Positions 44,701 to 59,700 of a stretch of DNA of 64,000 bases are shown here, one piece after another (the first letter of the stretch is position 1; each line of letters starts with the position of its first letter). The notes under the pieces were generated by a model. The model did not search any database and was not told the DNA's origin. It saw only the letters and a list, made by a program, of their open reading frames with translations. Made by a program: the position numbers and the translations under genes. The stretch covers positions 4,466,001-4,530,000 of the forward strand of contig OU612073.1 of NCBI GenBank assembly GCA_914767715.1. Reading direction: 5' to 3'. The stretch is from Membranipora membranacea (lineage: Eukaryota > Bryozoa > Gymnolaemata > Cheilostomatida > Membraniporidae).

Positions 44701-47700
44701 AACTTTCAAATTTCAAATTGAAACACTTATTCTGACTCAGTTTCTCGCTGCGAGTCTTTTGCCGCAAATATCGGTATGATCGGACCAAAATTGGCGAAGT
44801 TATAGCGAAAAAAGTCGTAAAAACGCGCGAAAGTGTTTATCTCACTGAGTTGAGCATCTTGGTGAAAAAAATGCGCATTTTGAAAAAACTTTCAAATTTC
44901 AAATTGAAACACTTATTCTGACTCAGTTTCTCGCTGCGAGTCAAATGCCGCAAATATCGGGACGATCGGACCAAAATTGGCGAAGTTATAGCGAAAAAAG
45001 TCGTAAAAACGCGCGAAAGTGTTTATCTCACTGAGTTGAGCATCTTGGTGAAAAAAATGCGCATTTTGAAAAAACTTTCAAATTTCAAATTGAAACACTT
45101 ATTCTGACTCAGTTTCCCGCTGCGAGTCTAATGCCGCAAATATCGGGGTGATCGGACCAAAATTGGCGAAGTTATAGCGAAAAAAGTCGTAAAAACGCGC
45201 GAAAGTGTTTATCTCACTGAGTTGAGCATCTTGGTGAAAAAAATGCGCATTTTGAAAAAACTTTCAAATTTCAAATTGAAACACTTATTCTGACTCAGTT
45301 TCTCGCTGCGAGTCTAATGCCGCAAATATCGGGACGATCGGACCAAAATTGGCGAAGTTATAGCGAAAAAAGTCGTAAAAACGCGCGAAAGTGTTTATCT
45401 CACTGAGTTGAGCATCTTGGTGAAAAAAATGCGCATTTTGAAAAATCTTTCAAATTTCAAATTGAAACACTTATTCTGACTCAGTTTCTCGCTGCGAGTC
45501 TTTTGCCGCAAATATCGGGATGATCGGACCAAAATTGGCGAAGTTATAGCGAAAAAAGTCGTAAAAATGCGCGAAAGTGTTTATCTCACTGAGTTGAGCA
45601 TCTTGGTGAAAAAAATGCGCATTTTGAAAAAACTTTCAAATTTCAAATTGAAACACTTATTCTGACTCAGTTTCCCGCTGCGAGTCTAATGCCGCAAATA
45701 TCGGGACGATCAGACCAAAATTGGCGAAGTTATAGCGAAAAAAGTCGTAAAAACGCGCGAAAGTGTTTATCTCACTGAGTTGAGCATCTTGGTGAAAAAA
45801 ATGCGCATTTTGAAAAAACTTTCAAATTTCAAATTGAAACACTTATTCTGACTCAGTTTCTCGCTGCGAGTCTAATGCCGCAAATATCGGGACGATCGGA
45901 CCCAAATTTGCGAAGTTATAGCGAAAAAAGTCGTAAAAACGCGCGAAAGTGTTTATCTCACTGAGTTGAGCATCTTGGTGAAAAAAATGCGCATTTTGAA
46001 AAAACTTTCAAATTTCAAATTGAAACACTTATTCTGACTCAGTTTCTCGCTGCGAGTCTTTTGTCGCAAATATCGGGATGATCGGACCAAAATTTGCGAA
46101 GTTATAGCGAAAAAAGTCGTAAAAACGCGCGAAAGTGTTTATCTCACTGAGTTGAGCATCTTGGGGAAAAAAATGCGCATTTTGAAAAAACTTTCAAATT
46201 TCAAATTGAAACACTTATTTTGACTCAGTTTCTCGCTGCGAGTCTAATGCCGCAAATATCGGGACGATCGGACCAAAATTGGCGAAGTTATAGCGAAAAA
46301 AGTCGTAAAAACGCGCGAAAGTGTTTATCTCACTGAGTTGAGCATCTTGGTGAAAAAAATGCGCATTTTGAAAAAACTTTCAAATTTCAAATTGAAACAC
46401 TTATTCTGACTCAGTTTCTCGCTGCGAGTCTAATGCCGCAAATATCGGGACGATCGGACCAAAATTGGCGAAGTTATAGCGAAAAAAGTCGTAAAAACGC
46501 GCGAAAGTGTTTATCTCACTGAGTTGAGCATCTTGGTGAAAAAAATGCGCATTTTGAAAAAACTTTCAAATTTCAAATTGAAACACTTATTCTGACTCAG
46601 TTTCTCGCTGCGAGTCTTTTGCCGCAAATATCGGGATGATCGGACCAAAATTGGCGAAGTTATAGCGAAAAAAGTCGTAAAAACGCGCGAAAGTGTTTAT
46701 CTCACTGAGTTGAGCATCTTGGTGAAAAAAATGCGCATTTTGAAAAAACTTTCAAATTTCAAATTGAAACACTTATTCTGACTCAGTTTCTCGCTGCGAG
46801 TCTTTTGCCACAAATATCGGGATGATCGGACCAAAATTGGCGAAGTTATAGCGAAAAAAGTCGTAAAAACGCGCGAAAGTGTTTATCTCACTGAGTTGAG
46901 CATCTTGGTGAAAAAAATGCGCATTTTGAAAAAACTTTCAAATTTCAAATTGAAACACTTATTCTTACTCAGTTTCTCGCTGCGAGTCTAATGCCGCAAA
47001 TATCGGGACGATCGGACCAAAATTGGCGAAGTTATAGCAAAAAAAGTCGTAAAAACGCGCGAAAGTGTTTATCTCACTGAATTGAGCATCTTGGTGAAAA
47101 AAATGCGCATTTTGAAAAAACTTTCAAATTTCAAATTGAAACACTTATTCTGACTCAGTTTCTCGCTGCGAGTCTTTTGCCGCAAATATCGGGATGATCG
47201 GACCAAAATTGGCGAAGTTATAGCATAAAAAGTCGTAAAAACGCGCGAAAGTGTTTATCTCACTGAGTTGAGCATCTTGGTGAAAAAAATGCGCATTTTG
47301 AAAAAACTTTCAAATTTCAAATTGAAACACTTATTCTGACTCAGTTTCTCGCTGCGAGTCTAATGCCGCAAATATCGGGACGATCGGATTTAAATTGGCG
47401 AAGTTATAGCGAAAAAAGTCGTAAAAACGTGCGAAAGTGTTTATCTCACTGAGTTGAGCATCTTGGTGAAAAAAATGCGCATTTTGAAAAAACTTTCAAA
47501 TTTCAAATTGAAACACTTATTCTGACTCAGTTTCTCGCTGCGAGTCTTTTGCCGCAAATATCGGGATGATCGGACCAAAATTGGCGAAGTTAAAGCGAAA
47601 AAAGTCGTAAAAACGCGCGAAAGTGTTTATCTCACTGAGTTGAGCATCTTGGTGAAAAAAATGCGCATTTTGAAAAAACTTTCAAATTTCAAATTGAAAC

Positions 47701-50700
47701 ACTTATTTTGACTCAGTTTCTCGCTGCGAGTCTTTTGCCGCAAATATCGGGACGATCGGACCAAAATTGGCGAAGTTATAGCGAAAAAAGTCGTAAAAAC
47801 GCGCGAAAGTGTTTATCTCACTGAGTTGAGCATCTTGGTGAAAAAAATGCGCATTTTGAAAAAACTTTCAAATTTCAAATTGAAACACTTATTCTGACTC
47901 AGTTTCTCGCTGCGAGTCTAATGCCGCAAATATCGGGACGATCGGACCAAAATTGGCGAAGTTATAGCGAAAAAAGTCGTAAAAACGCGCGAAAGTGTTT
48001 ATCTCACTGAGTTGAGCATCTTGGTGAAAAAAATGCGCATTTTGAAAAAACTTTCAAATTTCAAATTGAAACACTTATTTTGACTCAGTTTCTCGCTGCG
48101 AGTCTAATGCCGCAAATATCGGGACGATCGGACCAAAATTGGCGAAGTTATAGCGAAAAAAGTCGTAAAAACGCGCGAAAGTGTTTATCTCACTGAGTTG
48201 AGCATCTTGGTGAAAAAAATGCGCATTTTGAAAAAACTTTCAAATTTCAAATTGAAACACTTATTCTGACTCAGTTTCTCGCTGCGAGTCTTTTGCCGCC
48301 AATATCGGGATGATCGGACCAAAATTGGCGAAGTTATTGCGAAAAAAGTCGTAAAAACGCGCGAAAGTGTTTATCTCACTGAGTTGAGCATCTTGGTGAA
48401 AAAAATGCGCATTTTGAAAAAACTTTCAAATTTCAAATTGAAACACTTATTCTGACTCAGTTTCTCGCTGCGAGTCTTTTGCCGCAAATATCGGGATGAT
48501 CGGACCAAAATTGGCGAAGTTATAGCGAAAAAAGTCGTAAAAACGCGCGAAAGTGTTTATCTCACTGAGTTGAGCATCTTGGTGAAAAAAATGCGCATTT
48601 TGAAAAAACTTTCAAATTTCAAATTGAAACACTTATTCTGACTCAGTTTCTCGCTGCGAGTCTTTTGCCGCCAAAATCGGGATGATCGGACCAAAATTGG
48701 CGAAGTTATAGCGAAAAAAGTCGTAAAAACGCGCGAAAGTGTTTATCTCACTGAGTTGAGCATCTTGGTGAAAAAAATGCGCATTTTAAAAAAACTTTCA
48801 AATTTCAAATTGAAACACTTATTCTGACTCAGTTTCTCGCTGCGAGTCTTTTGCCGCAAATATCGGGATGATCGGACCAAAATTGGCGAAGTTATAGCGA
48901 AAAAAGTCGTAAAAACGCGCGAAAGTGTTTATCTCACTGAGTTGAGCATCTTGGTGAAAAAAATGCGCATTTTGAAAAAACTTTCAAATTTCAAATTGAA
49001 ACACTTATTCTGACTCAGTTTCTCGCTGCGAGTCTAATGCCGCAAATATCGGGACGATCAGACCAAAATTGGCGAAGTTATAGCGAAAAAAGTCGTAAAA
49101 ACGCGCGAAAGTGTTTATCTCACTGAGTTGAGCATCTTGGTGAAAAAAATGCGCATTTTGAAAAAACTTTCAAATTTCAAATTGAAACACTTATTCTGAC
49201 TCAGTTTCTCGCTGCGAGTCTAATGCCGCAAATATCGGGACGATCGGACCAAAATTGGCGAAGTTATAGCGAAAAAAGTCGTAAAAACGCGCGAAAGTGT
49301 TTATCTCACTGAGTTGAGCATCTTGGTGAAAAAAATGCGCATTTTGAAAAAACTTTCAAATTTCAAATTGAAACACTTATTCTGACTCAGTTTCTCGCTG
49401 CGAGTCTTTTGCCGCAAATATCGGTATGATCGGACCAAAATTGGCGAAGTTATAGCGAAAAAAGTCGTAAAAACGCGCGAAAGTGTTTATCTCACTGAGT
49501 TGAGCATCTTGGTGAAAAAAATGCGCATTTTGAAAAAACTTTCAAATTTCAAATTGAAACACTTATTCTGACTCAGTTTCTCGCTGCGAGTCAAATGCCG
49601 CAAATATCGGGACGATCGGACCAAAATTGGCGAAGTTATAGCGAAAAAAGTCGTAAAAACGCGCGAAAGTGTTTATCTCACTGAGTTGAGCATCTTGGTG
49701 AAAAAAATGCGCATTTTGAAAAAACTTTCAAATTTCAAATTGAAACACTTATTCTGACTCAGTTTCCCGCTGCGAGTCTAATGCCGCAAATATCGGGGTG
49801 ATCGGACCAAAATTGGCGAAGTTATAGCGAAAAAAGTCGTAAAAACGCGCGAAAGTGTTTATCTCACTGAGTTGAGCATCTTGGTGAAAAAAATGCGCAT
49901 TTTGAAAAAACTTTCAAATTTCAAATTGAAACACTTATTCTGACTCAGTTTCTCGCTGCGAGTCTAATGCCGCAAATATCGGGACGATCGGACCAAAATT
50001 GGCGAAGTTATAGCGAAAAAAGTCGTAAAAACGCGCGAAAGTGTTTATCTCACTGAGTTGAGCATCTTGGTGAAAAAAATGCGCATTTTGAAAAATCTTT
50101 CAAATTTCAAATTGAAACACTTATTCTGACTCAGTTTCTCGCTGCGAGTCTTTTGCCGCAAATATCGGGATGATCGGACCAAAATTGGCGAAGTTATAGC
50201 GAAAAAAGTCGTAAAAATGCGCGAAAGTGTTTATCTCACTGAGTTGAGCATCTTGGTGAAAAAAATGCGCATTTTGAAAAAATTTTCAAATTTCAAATTG
50301 AAACACTTATTCTGACTCAGTTTCCCGCTGCGAGTCTAATGCCGCAAATATCGGGACGATCGGACCAAAATTGGCGAAGTTATAGCGAAAAAAGTCGTAA
50401 AAACGCGCGAAAGTGTTTATCTCACTGAGTTGAGCATCTTGGTGAAAAAAATGCGCATTTTGAAAAAACTTTCAAATTTCAAATTGAAACACTTATTCTG
50501 ACTCAGTTTCTCGCTGCGAGTCTAATGCCGCAAATATCGGGACGATCGGACCCAAATTTGCGAAGTTATAGCGAAAAAAGTCGTAAAAACGCGCGAAAGT
50601 GTTTATCTCACTGAGTTGAGCATCTTGGTGAAAAAAATGCGCATTTTGAAAAAACTTTCAAATTTCAAATTGAAACACTTATTCTGACTCAGTTTCTCGC

Positions 50701-53700
50701 TGCGAGTCTTTTGTCGCAAATATCGGGATGATCGGACCAAAATTGGCGAAGTTCATAGCGAAAAAAGTCGTAAAAAACGCGCGAAAGTGTTTATCTCACT
50801 GAGTTGAGCATCTTGGGGAAAAAAATGCGCATTTTGAAAAAACTTTCAAATTTCAAATTGAAACACTTATTTTGACTCAGTTTCTCGCTGCGAGTCTAAT
50901 GCCGCAAATATCGGGACGATCGGACCAAAATTGGCGAAGTTATAGCGAAAAAAGTCGTAAAAACGCGCGAAAGTGTTTATCTCACTGAGTTGAGCATCTT
51001 GGTGAAAAAAATGCGCATTTTGAAAAAACTTTCAAATTTCAAATTGAAACACTTATTCTGACTCAGTTTCTCGCTGCGAGTCTAATGCCGCAAATATCGG
51101 GACGATCGGACCAAAATTGGCGAAGTTATAGCGAAAAAAGTCGTAAAAACGCGCGAAAGTGTTTATCTCACTGAGTTGAGCATCTTGGTGAAAAAAATGC
51201 GCATTTTGAAAAAACTTTCAAATTTCAAATTGAAACACTTATTCTGACTCAGTTTCTCGCTGCGAGTCTTTTGCCGCAAATATCGGGATGATCGGACCAA
51301 AATTGGCGAAGTTATAGCGAAAAAAGTCGTAAAAACGCGCGAAAGTGTTTATCTCACTGAGTTGAGCATCTTGGTGAAAAAAATGCGCATTTTGAAAAAA
51401 CTTTCAAATTTCAAATTGAAACACTTATTCTGACTCAGTTTCTCGCTGCGAGTCTTTTGCCGCCAATATCGGGATGATCGGACCAAAATTGGCGAAGTTA
51501 TTGCGAAAAAAAGTCGTAAAAACGCGCGAAAGTGTTTATCTCACTGAGTTGAGCATCTTGGTGAAAAAAATGCGCATTTTGAAAAAACTTTCAAATTTCA
51601 AATTGAAACACTTATTCTGACTCAGTTTCTCGCTGCGAGTCTTTTGCCGCAAATATCGGGATGATCGGACCAAAATTGGCGAAGTTATAGCGAAAAAAAG
51701 TCGTAAAAAACGCGCGAAAGTGTTTATCTCACTGAGTTGAGCATCTTGGTGAAAAAAATGCGCATTTTGAAAAAACTTTCAAATTTCAAATTGAAACACT
51801 TATTCTGACTCAGTTTCTCGCTGCGAGTCTTTTGCCGCCAAAATCGGGATGATCGGACCAAAATTGGCGAAGTTATAGCGAAAAAAGTCGTAAAAACGCG
51901 CGAAAGTGTTTATCTCACTGAGTTGAGCATCTTGGTGAAAAAAATGCGCATTTTAAAAAAACTTTCAAATTTCAAATTGAAACACTTATTCTGACTCAGT
52001 TTCTCGCTGCGAGTCTTTTGCCGCAAATATCGGGATGATCGGACCAAAATTGGCGAAGTTATAGCGAAAAAAGTCGTAAAAACGCGCGAAAGTGTTTATC
52101 TCACTGAGTTGAGCATCTTGGTGAAAAAAATGCGCATTTTGAAAAAACTTTCAAATTTCAAATTGAAACACTTATTCTGACTCAGTTTCTCGCTGCGAGT
52201 CTAATGCCGCAAATATCGGGACGATCAGACCAAAATTGGCGAAGTTATAGCGAAAAAAGTCGTAAAAACGCGCGAAAGTGTTTATCTCACTGAGTTGAGC
52301 ATCTTGGTGAAAAAAATGCGCATTTTGAAAAAACTTTCAAATTTCAAATTGAAACACTTATTTTGACTCAGTTTCTCGCTGCGAGTCTAATGCCGCAAAT
52401 ATCGGGACGATCGGACCAAAATTGGCGAAGTTATAGCGAAAAAAGTCGTAAAAACGCGCGAAAGTGTTTATCTCACTGAGTTGAGCATCTTGGTGAAAAA
52501 AATGCGCATTTTGAAAAAACTTTCAAATTTCAAATTGAAACACTTATTCTGACTCAGTTTCTCGCTGCGAGTCTAATGCCGCAAATATCGGGACGATCGG
52601 ACCAAAATTGGCGAAGTTATAGCGAAAAAAGTCGTAAAAAACGCGCGAAAGTGTTTATCTCACTGAGTTGAGCATCTTGGTGAAAAAAATGCGCATTTTG
52701 AAAAAACTTTCAAATTTCAAATTGAAACACTTATTCTGACTCAGTTTCTCGCTGCGAGTCTTTTGCCGCCAATATCGGGATGATCGGACCAAAATTGGCG
52801 AAGTTATTGCGAAAAAAGTCGTAAAAAACGTGCGAAAGTGTTTATCTCACTGAGTTGAGCATCTTGGTGAAAAAAATGCGCATTTTGAAAAAACTTTCAA
52901 ATTTCAAATTGAAACACTTATTCTGACTCAGTTTCTCGCTGCGAGTCTTTTGCCGCAAATATCGGGATGATCGGACCAAAATTGGCGAAGTTATAGCGAA
53001 AAAAGTCGTAAAAACGCGCGAAAGTGTTTATCTCACTGAGTTGAGCATCTTGGTGAAAAAAATGCGCATTTTGAAAAAACTTTCAAATTTCAAATTGAAA
53101 CACTTATTCTGACTCAGTTTCTCGCTGCGAGTCTTTTGCCGCCAATATCGGGATGATCGGACCAAAATTGGCGAAGTTATAGCGAAAAAAGTCGTAAAAA
53201 CGCGCGAAAGTGTTTATCTCACTGAGTTGAGCATCTTGGTGAAAAAAATGCGCATTTTGAAAAAACTTTCAAATTTCAAATTGAAACACTTATTCTGACT
53301 CAGTTTCTCGCTGCGAGTCTAATGCCGCAAATATCGGGACGATCGGACCAAAATTGGCGAAGTTATAGCGAAAAAAGTCGTAAAAACGCGCGAAAGTGTT
53401 TATCTCACTGAGTTGAGCATCTTGGTGAAAAAAATGCGCATTTTGAAAAAACTTTCAAATTTCAAATTGAAACACTTATTCTGACTCAGTTTCTCGCTGC
53501 GAGTCTTTTGCCGCAAATATCGGGATGATCGGACCAAAATTGGCGAAGTTATAGCATAAAAAGTCGTAAAAACGCGCGAAAGTGTTTATCTCACTGAGTT
53601 GAGCATCTTGGTGAAAAAAATGCGCATTTTGAAAAAACTTTCAAATTTCAAATTGAAACACTTATTCTGACTCAGTTTCTCGCTGCGAGTCTAATGCCGC

Positions 53701-56700
53701 AAATATCGGGACGATCGGATTTAAATTGGCGAAGTTATAGCGAAAAAAAGTCGTAAAAACGCGCGAAAGTGTTTATCTCACTGAGTTGAGCATCTTGGTG
53801 AAAAAAATGCGCATTTTGAAAAAACTTTCAAATTTCAAATTGAAACACTTATTCTGACTCAGTTTCTCGCTGCGAGTCTTTTGCCGCAAATATCGGGATG
53901 ATCGGACCAAAATTGGCGAAGTTATAGCGAAAAAAGTCGTAAAAACGCGCGAAAGTGTTTATCTCACTGAGTTGAGCATCTTGGTGAAAAAAATGCGCAT
54001 TTTGAAAAAACTTTCAAATTTCAAATTGAAACACTTATTTTGACTCAGTTTCTCGCTGCGAGTCTTTTGCCGCAAATATCGGGACGATCGGACTAAAATT
54101 GGCGAAGTTATAGCGAAAAAAGTCGTAAAAAACGCGCGAAAGTGTTTATCTCACTGAGTTGAGCATCTTGGTGAAAAAAATGCGCATTTTGAAAAAACTT
54201 TCAAATTTCAAATTGAAACACTTATTCTGACTCAGTTTCTCGCTGCGAGTCTAATGCCGCAAATATCGGGACGATCGGACCAAAATTGGCGAAGTTATAG
54301 CGAAAAAAGTCGTAAAAAACGCGCGAAAGTGTTTATCTCACTGAGTTGAGCATCTTGGTGAAAAAAATGCGCATTTTGAAAAAACTTTCAAATTTCAAAT
54401 TGAAACACTTATTTTGACTCAGTTTCTCGCTGCGAGTCTAATGCCGCAAATATCGGGACGATCGGACCAAAATTGGCGAAGTTATAGCGAAAAAAGTCGT
54501 AAAAACGCGCGAAAGTGTTTATCTCACTGAGTTGAGCATCTTGGTGAAAAAAATGCGCATTTTGAAAAAACTTTCAAATTTCAAATTGAAACACTTATTC
54601 TGACTCAGTTTCTCGCTGCCGAGTCTAATGCCGCAAATATCGGGACGATCGGACCAAAATTGGCGAAGTTATAGCGAAAAAAGTCGTAAAAACGCGCGAA
54701 AGTGTTTATCTCACTGAGTTGAGCATCTTGGTGAAAAAAATGCGCATTTTGAAAAAACTTTCAAATTTCAAATTGAAACACTTATTCTGACTCAGTTTCT
54801 CGCTGCGAGTCTTTTGCCGCCAATATCGGGATGATCGGACCAAAATTGGCGAAGTTATTGCGAAAAAAGTCGTAAAAACGTGCGAAAGTGTTTATCTCAC
54901 TGAGTTGAGCATCTTGGTGAAAAAAATGCGCATTTTGAAAAAACTTTCAAATTTCAAATTGAAACACTTATTCTGACTCAGTTTCTCGCTGCGAGTCTTT
55001 TGCCGCAAATATCGGGATGATCGGACCAAAATTGGCGAAGTAGTATAGCGAAAAAAGTCGTAAAAACGCGCGAAAGTGTTTATCTCACTGAGTTGAGCAT
55101 CTTGGTGAAAAAAATGCGCATTTTGAAAAAACTTTCAAATTTCAAATTGAAACACTTATTCTGACTCAGTTTCTCGCTGCGAGTCTTTTGCCGCCAATAT
55201 CGGGATGATCGGACCAAAATTGGCGAAGTTATAGCGAAAAAAAGTCGTAAAAACGCGCGAAAGTGTTTATCTCACTGAGTTGAGCATCTTGGTGAAAAAA
55301 ATGCGCATTTTGAAAAAACTTTCAAATTTCAAATTGAAACACTTATTCTGACCTCAGTTTCTCGCTGCGAGTCTTTTGCCGCAAATATCGGGATGATCGG
55401 ACCAAAATTGGCGAAGTTATAGCGAAAAAAGTCGTAAAAATGCGCGAAAGTGTTTATCTCACTGAGTTGAGCATCTTGGTGAAAAAATGCGCATTTTGAA
55501 AAAACTTTCAAATTTCAAATTGAAACACTTATTCTGACTCAGTTTCTCGCTGCGAGTCTAATGCCGCAAATATCGGGACGATCAGACCAAAAATTGGCGA
55601 AGTTTATAGCGAAAAAGTTGTAAAAACGCGCGAAAGTGTTTATCTCACTGAGTTGAGCATCTTGGTGAAAAAAATGCGCATTTTGAAAAAACTTTCAAAT
55701 TTCAAATTGAAACACTTATTCTGACTCAGTTTCTCGCTGCGAGTCTTTTTGCCGCAAATATCGGATGATCGGACCAAAATTGGCGAAGTTATAGCGAAAA
55801 AAAGTCGTAAAAACGCGCGAAAGTGTTTATCTCACTGAGTTGAGCATCTTGGTGAAAAAAATGCGCATTTTGAAAAAACATTCAAATTTCAAATTGAAAC
55901 ACTTATTCTGACTCAGTTTCTCGCTGCGAGTCTAATGCCGCAAATATCGGGACGATCGGATTAAAATTGCGAAGTTATAGCGAAAAAAGTCGTAAAAACG
56001 CGCGAAAGTGTTTATCTCACTGAGTTGAGCATCTTGGTGAAAAAAATGCGCATTTTGAAAAAACTTTCAAATTTCAAATTGAAACACTTATTTTGACTCA
56101 GTTTCTCGCTGCGAGTCTAATGCCGCAAATATCGGGGACGATCGGACCAAAATTGGCGAAGTTATAGCGAAAAAAGTCGTAAAAAACGCGCGAAAGTGTT
56201 TATCTCACTGAGTTGAGCATCTTGGTGAAAAAAAATGCGCATTTTGAAAAAACTTTCAAATTTCAAATTGAAACACTTATTCTGACTCAGTTTCTCGCTG
56301 CGAGTCTAATGCCGCAAATATCGGGACGATCGGACCAAAATTGGCGAAGTTATAGCGAAAAAAAGTCGTAAAAACGCTGCGAAAGTGTTTATCTCACTGA
56401 GTTGAGCATCTTGGTGAAAAAAATGCGCATTTTGAAAAAACTTTCAAATTTCAAATTGAAACACTTATTCTGACTCAGTTTCTCGCTGCGAGTCTTTTGC
56501 CGCAAATATCGGTATGATCGGACCAAAATTGGCGAAGTTATAGCGAAAAAAGTCGTAAAAACGCCGCGAAAGTGTTTATCTCACTGAGGTTGAGCATCTT
56601 GGTGAAAAAAATGCGCATTTTGAAAAAACTTTCAAATTTCAAATTGAAACACTTATTCTGACTCAGTTTCTCGCTGCGAGTCAAATGCCGCAAATATCGG

Positions 56701-59700
56701 GACGATCGGACCAAAATTGGCGAAGTTATAGCGAAAAAAGTCGTTAAAAAACGCGCGAAAGTGTTTATCTCACTGAGTTGAGCATCTTGGTGAAAAAAAT
56801 GCGCATTTTGAAAAAACTTTCAAATTTCAAATTGAAACACTTATTCTGACTCAGTTTCTCGCTTGCGAGTCTTTTGCCGCAAATATCGGGATGATCGGAC
56901 CAAAATTGGCGAAGTTATAGCATAAAAAGTCGTAAAAACGCGCGAAAGTGTTTATCTCACTGAGTTGAGCATCTTGGTGATAAAAATGCGCATTTTGAAA
57001 AAACTTTCAAATTCAAATTGAAACACTTATTCTGACTCAGTTTCTCGCTGCGAGTCTAATGCCGCAAATATCGGGACGATCGGATTAAAATTGGCGAAGT
57101 TATAGCGAAAAAAGTCGTAAAAACGCGCGAAAGTGTTTATCTCACTGAGTTGAGCATCTTGGTGAAAAAAAATGCGCATTTTGAAAAAACTTTCAAATTT
57201 CAAATTGAAACACTTATTCTGACTCAGTTTCTCGCTGCGAGTCTAATGCCGCAAATATCGGGACGATCGGACCAAAATTGGCGAAGTTATAGCGAAAAAA
57301 GTCGTTAAAAACGCGCGAAAGTGTTTATCTCACTGAGTTGAGCATCTTGGTGAAAAAAATGCGCATTTTGAAAAAACTTTCAAATTTCAAATTGAAACAC
57401 TTATTTTGACTCAGTTTCTCGCTGCGAGTCTAATGCCGCAAATATCGGGACGATCGGACCAAAATTGGCGAAGTTATAGCGAAAAAAGTCGTAAAAAACG
57501 CGCGAAAGTGTTTATCTCACTGAGTTGAGCATCTTGGTGAAAAAAATGCGCATTTTGAAAAACTTTCAAATTTCAAATTGAAACACTTATTCTGACTCAG
57601 TTTCTCGCTGCGAGTCTTTTGCCGCAAATATCGGGATGATCGGACCAAAATTGGCGAAGTTTATAGCGAAAAAAGTCGTAAAAAACGCGCGAAAGTGTTT
57701 ATCTCACTGAGTTGAGCATCTTGGTGAAAAAAATGCGCATTTTGAAAAAACTTTCAAATTTCAAATTGAAACACTTATTCTGACTCAGTTTCTCGCTGCG
57801 AGTCTAATGCCGCAAATATCGGGACGATCAGACCAAAATTGGCGAAGTTATAGCGAAAAAAGTCGTAAAAACGCGCGAAAGTGTTTATCTCACTGAGTTG
57901 AGCATCTTGGTGAAAAAAATGCGCATTTTAAAAAAACTTTCAAATTTCAAATTGAAACACTTATTCTGACTCAGTTTCTCGCTGCGAGTCTTTTGCCGCA
58001 AATATCGGGATGATCGGACCAAAATTGGCGAAGTTATAGCGAAAAAAGTCGTAAAAACGCGCGGAAAGTGTTTATCTCACTGAGTTGAGCATCTTGGTGA
58101 AAAAAATGCGCATTTTGAAAAAACTTTCAAATTTCAAATTGAAACACTTATTCTGACTCAGTTTCTCGCTGCGAGTCTAATGCCGCAAATATCGGGACGA
58201 TCAGACCAAAATTGGCGAAGTTATAGCGAAAAAAGTCGTAAAAAACGCGCGAAAGTGTTTATCTCACTGAGTTGAGCATCTTGGTGAAAAAAATGCGCAT
58301 TTTGAAAAAACTTTCAAATTTCAAATTGAAACACTTATTCTGACTCAGTTTCTCGCTGCGAGTCTAATGCCGCAAATATCGGGACGATCGGACCAAAATT
58401 TGCGAAGTTTTAGCGAAAAAAGTCGTAAAAACGCGCGAAAGTGTTTATCTCACTGAGTTGAGCATCTTGGTGAAAAAAATGCGCATTTTGAAAAAACTTT
58501 CAAATTTCAAATTGAAACACTTATTCTGACTCAGTTTCTCGCTGCGAGTCTAATGCCGCAAATATCGGGACGATCGGACCAAAATTGGCGAAGTTATAGC
58601 GAAAAAAGTCGTAAAAACGCGCGAAAGTGTTTATCTCACTGAGTTGAGCATCTTGGTGAAAAAAATGCGCATTTTGAAAAAACTTTCAAATTTCAAATTG
58701 AAACACTTATTCTGACTCAGTTTCTCGCTGCGAGTCTTTTGCCGCAAATATCGGGATGATCGGACCAAAATTGGCGAAGTTATAGCGAAAAAAGTCGTAA
58801 AAACGCGCGAAAGTGTTTATCTCACTGAGTTGAGCATCTTGGTGAAAAAAATGCGCATTTTGAAAAAACTTTCAAATTTCAAATTGAAACACTTATTCTG
58901 ACTCAGTTTCTCGCTGCGAGTCTTTTGCCGCAAATATCGGGATGATCGGACCAAAATTGGCGAAGTTATAGCGAAAAAAGTCGTAAAAACGCGCGAAAGT
59001 GTTTATCTCACTGAGTTGAGCATCTTGGTGAAAAAAAATGCGCATTTTGAAAAAACTTTCAAATTTCAAATTGAAACACTTATTCTGACTCAGTTTCTCG
59101 CTGCGAGTGTAATGCCGCAAATATCGGGACGATCGGACCAAAATTGGCGAAGTTATAGCGAAAAAAGTCGTAAAAACACGCGAAAGTGTTTATCTCACTG
59201 AGTTGAGCATCTTGGTGAAAAAAATGCGCATTTTGAAAAAACTTTCAAATTTCAAATTGAAACACTTATTCTGACTCAGTTTCTCGCTGCGAGTCTTTTG
59301 CCGCAAATATCGGGATGATCGGAGCAAAATTTGCGAAGTTATAAGCGAAAAAAGTCGTAAAAACGCGCGAAAGTGTTTATCTCACTGGAGTTGAGGCATC
59401 TTGGTGAAAAAAAAATGCGCATTTTGAAAAAACTTTCAAATTTCAAATTGAAACACTTATTTTGACTCAGTTTCTTGCTGCGAGTCTAATGCCGCAAATA
59501 TCGGGACGATCGGACCCAAAATTGGCGAAGTTATAGCGAAAAAAGTCGTAAAAACGCGCGAAAGTGTTATCTCACTGAGTTGAGCATCTTGGTGAAAAAA
59601 ATGCGCATTTTGAAAAAACTTTCAAAGTTCAAATTGAAACACTTATTCTGACTCAGTTTCTCGCTGCGAGTCTAATGCCGCAAATATCGGGACGATCGGA

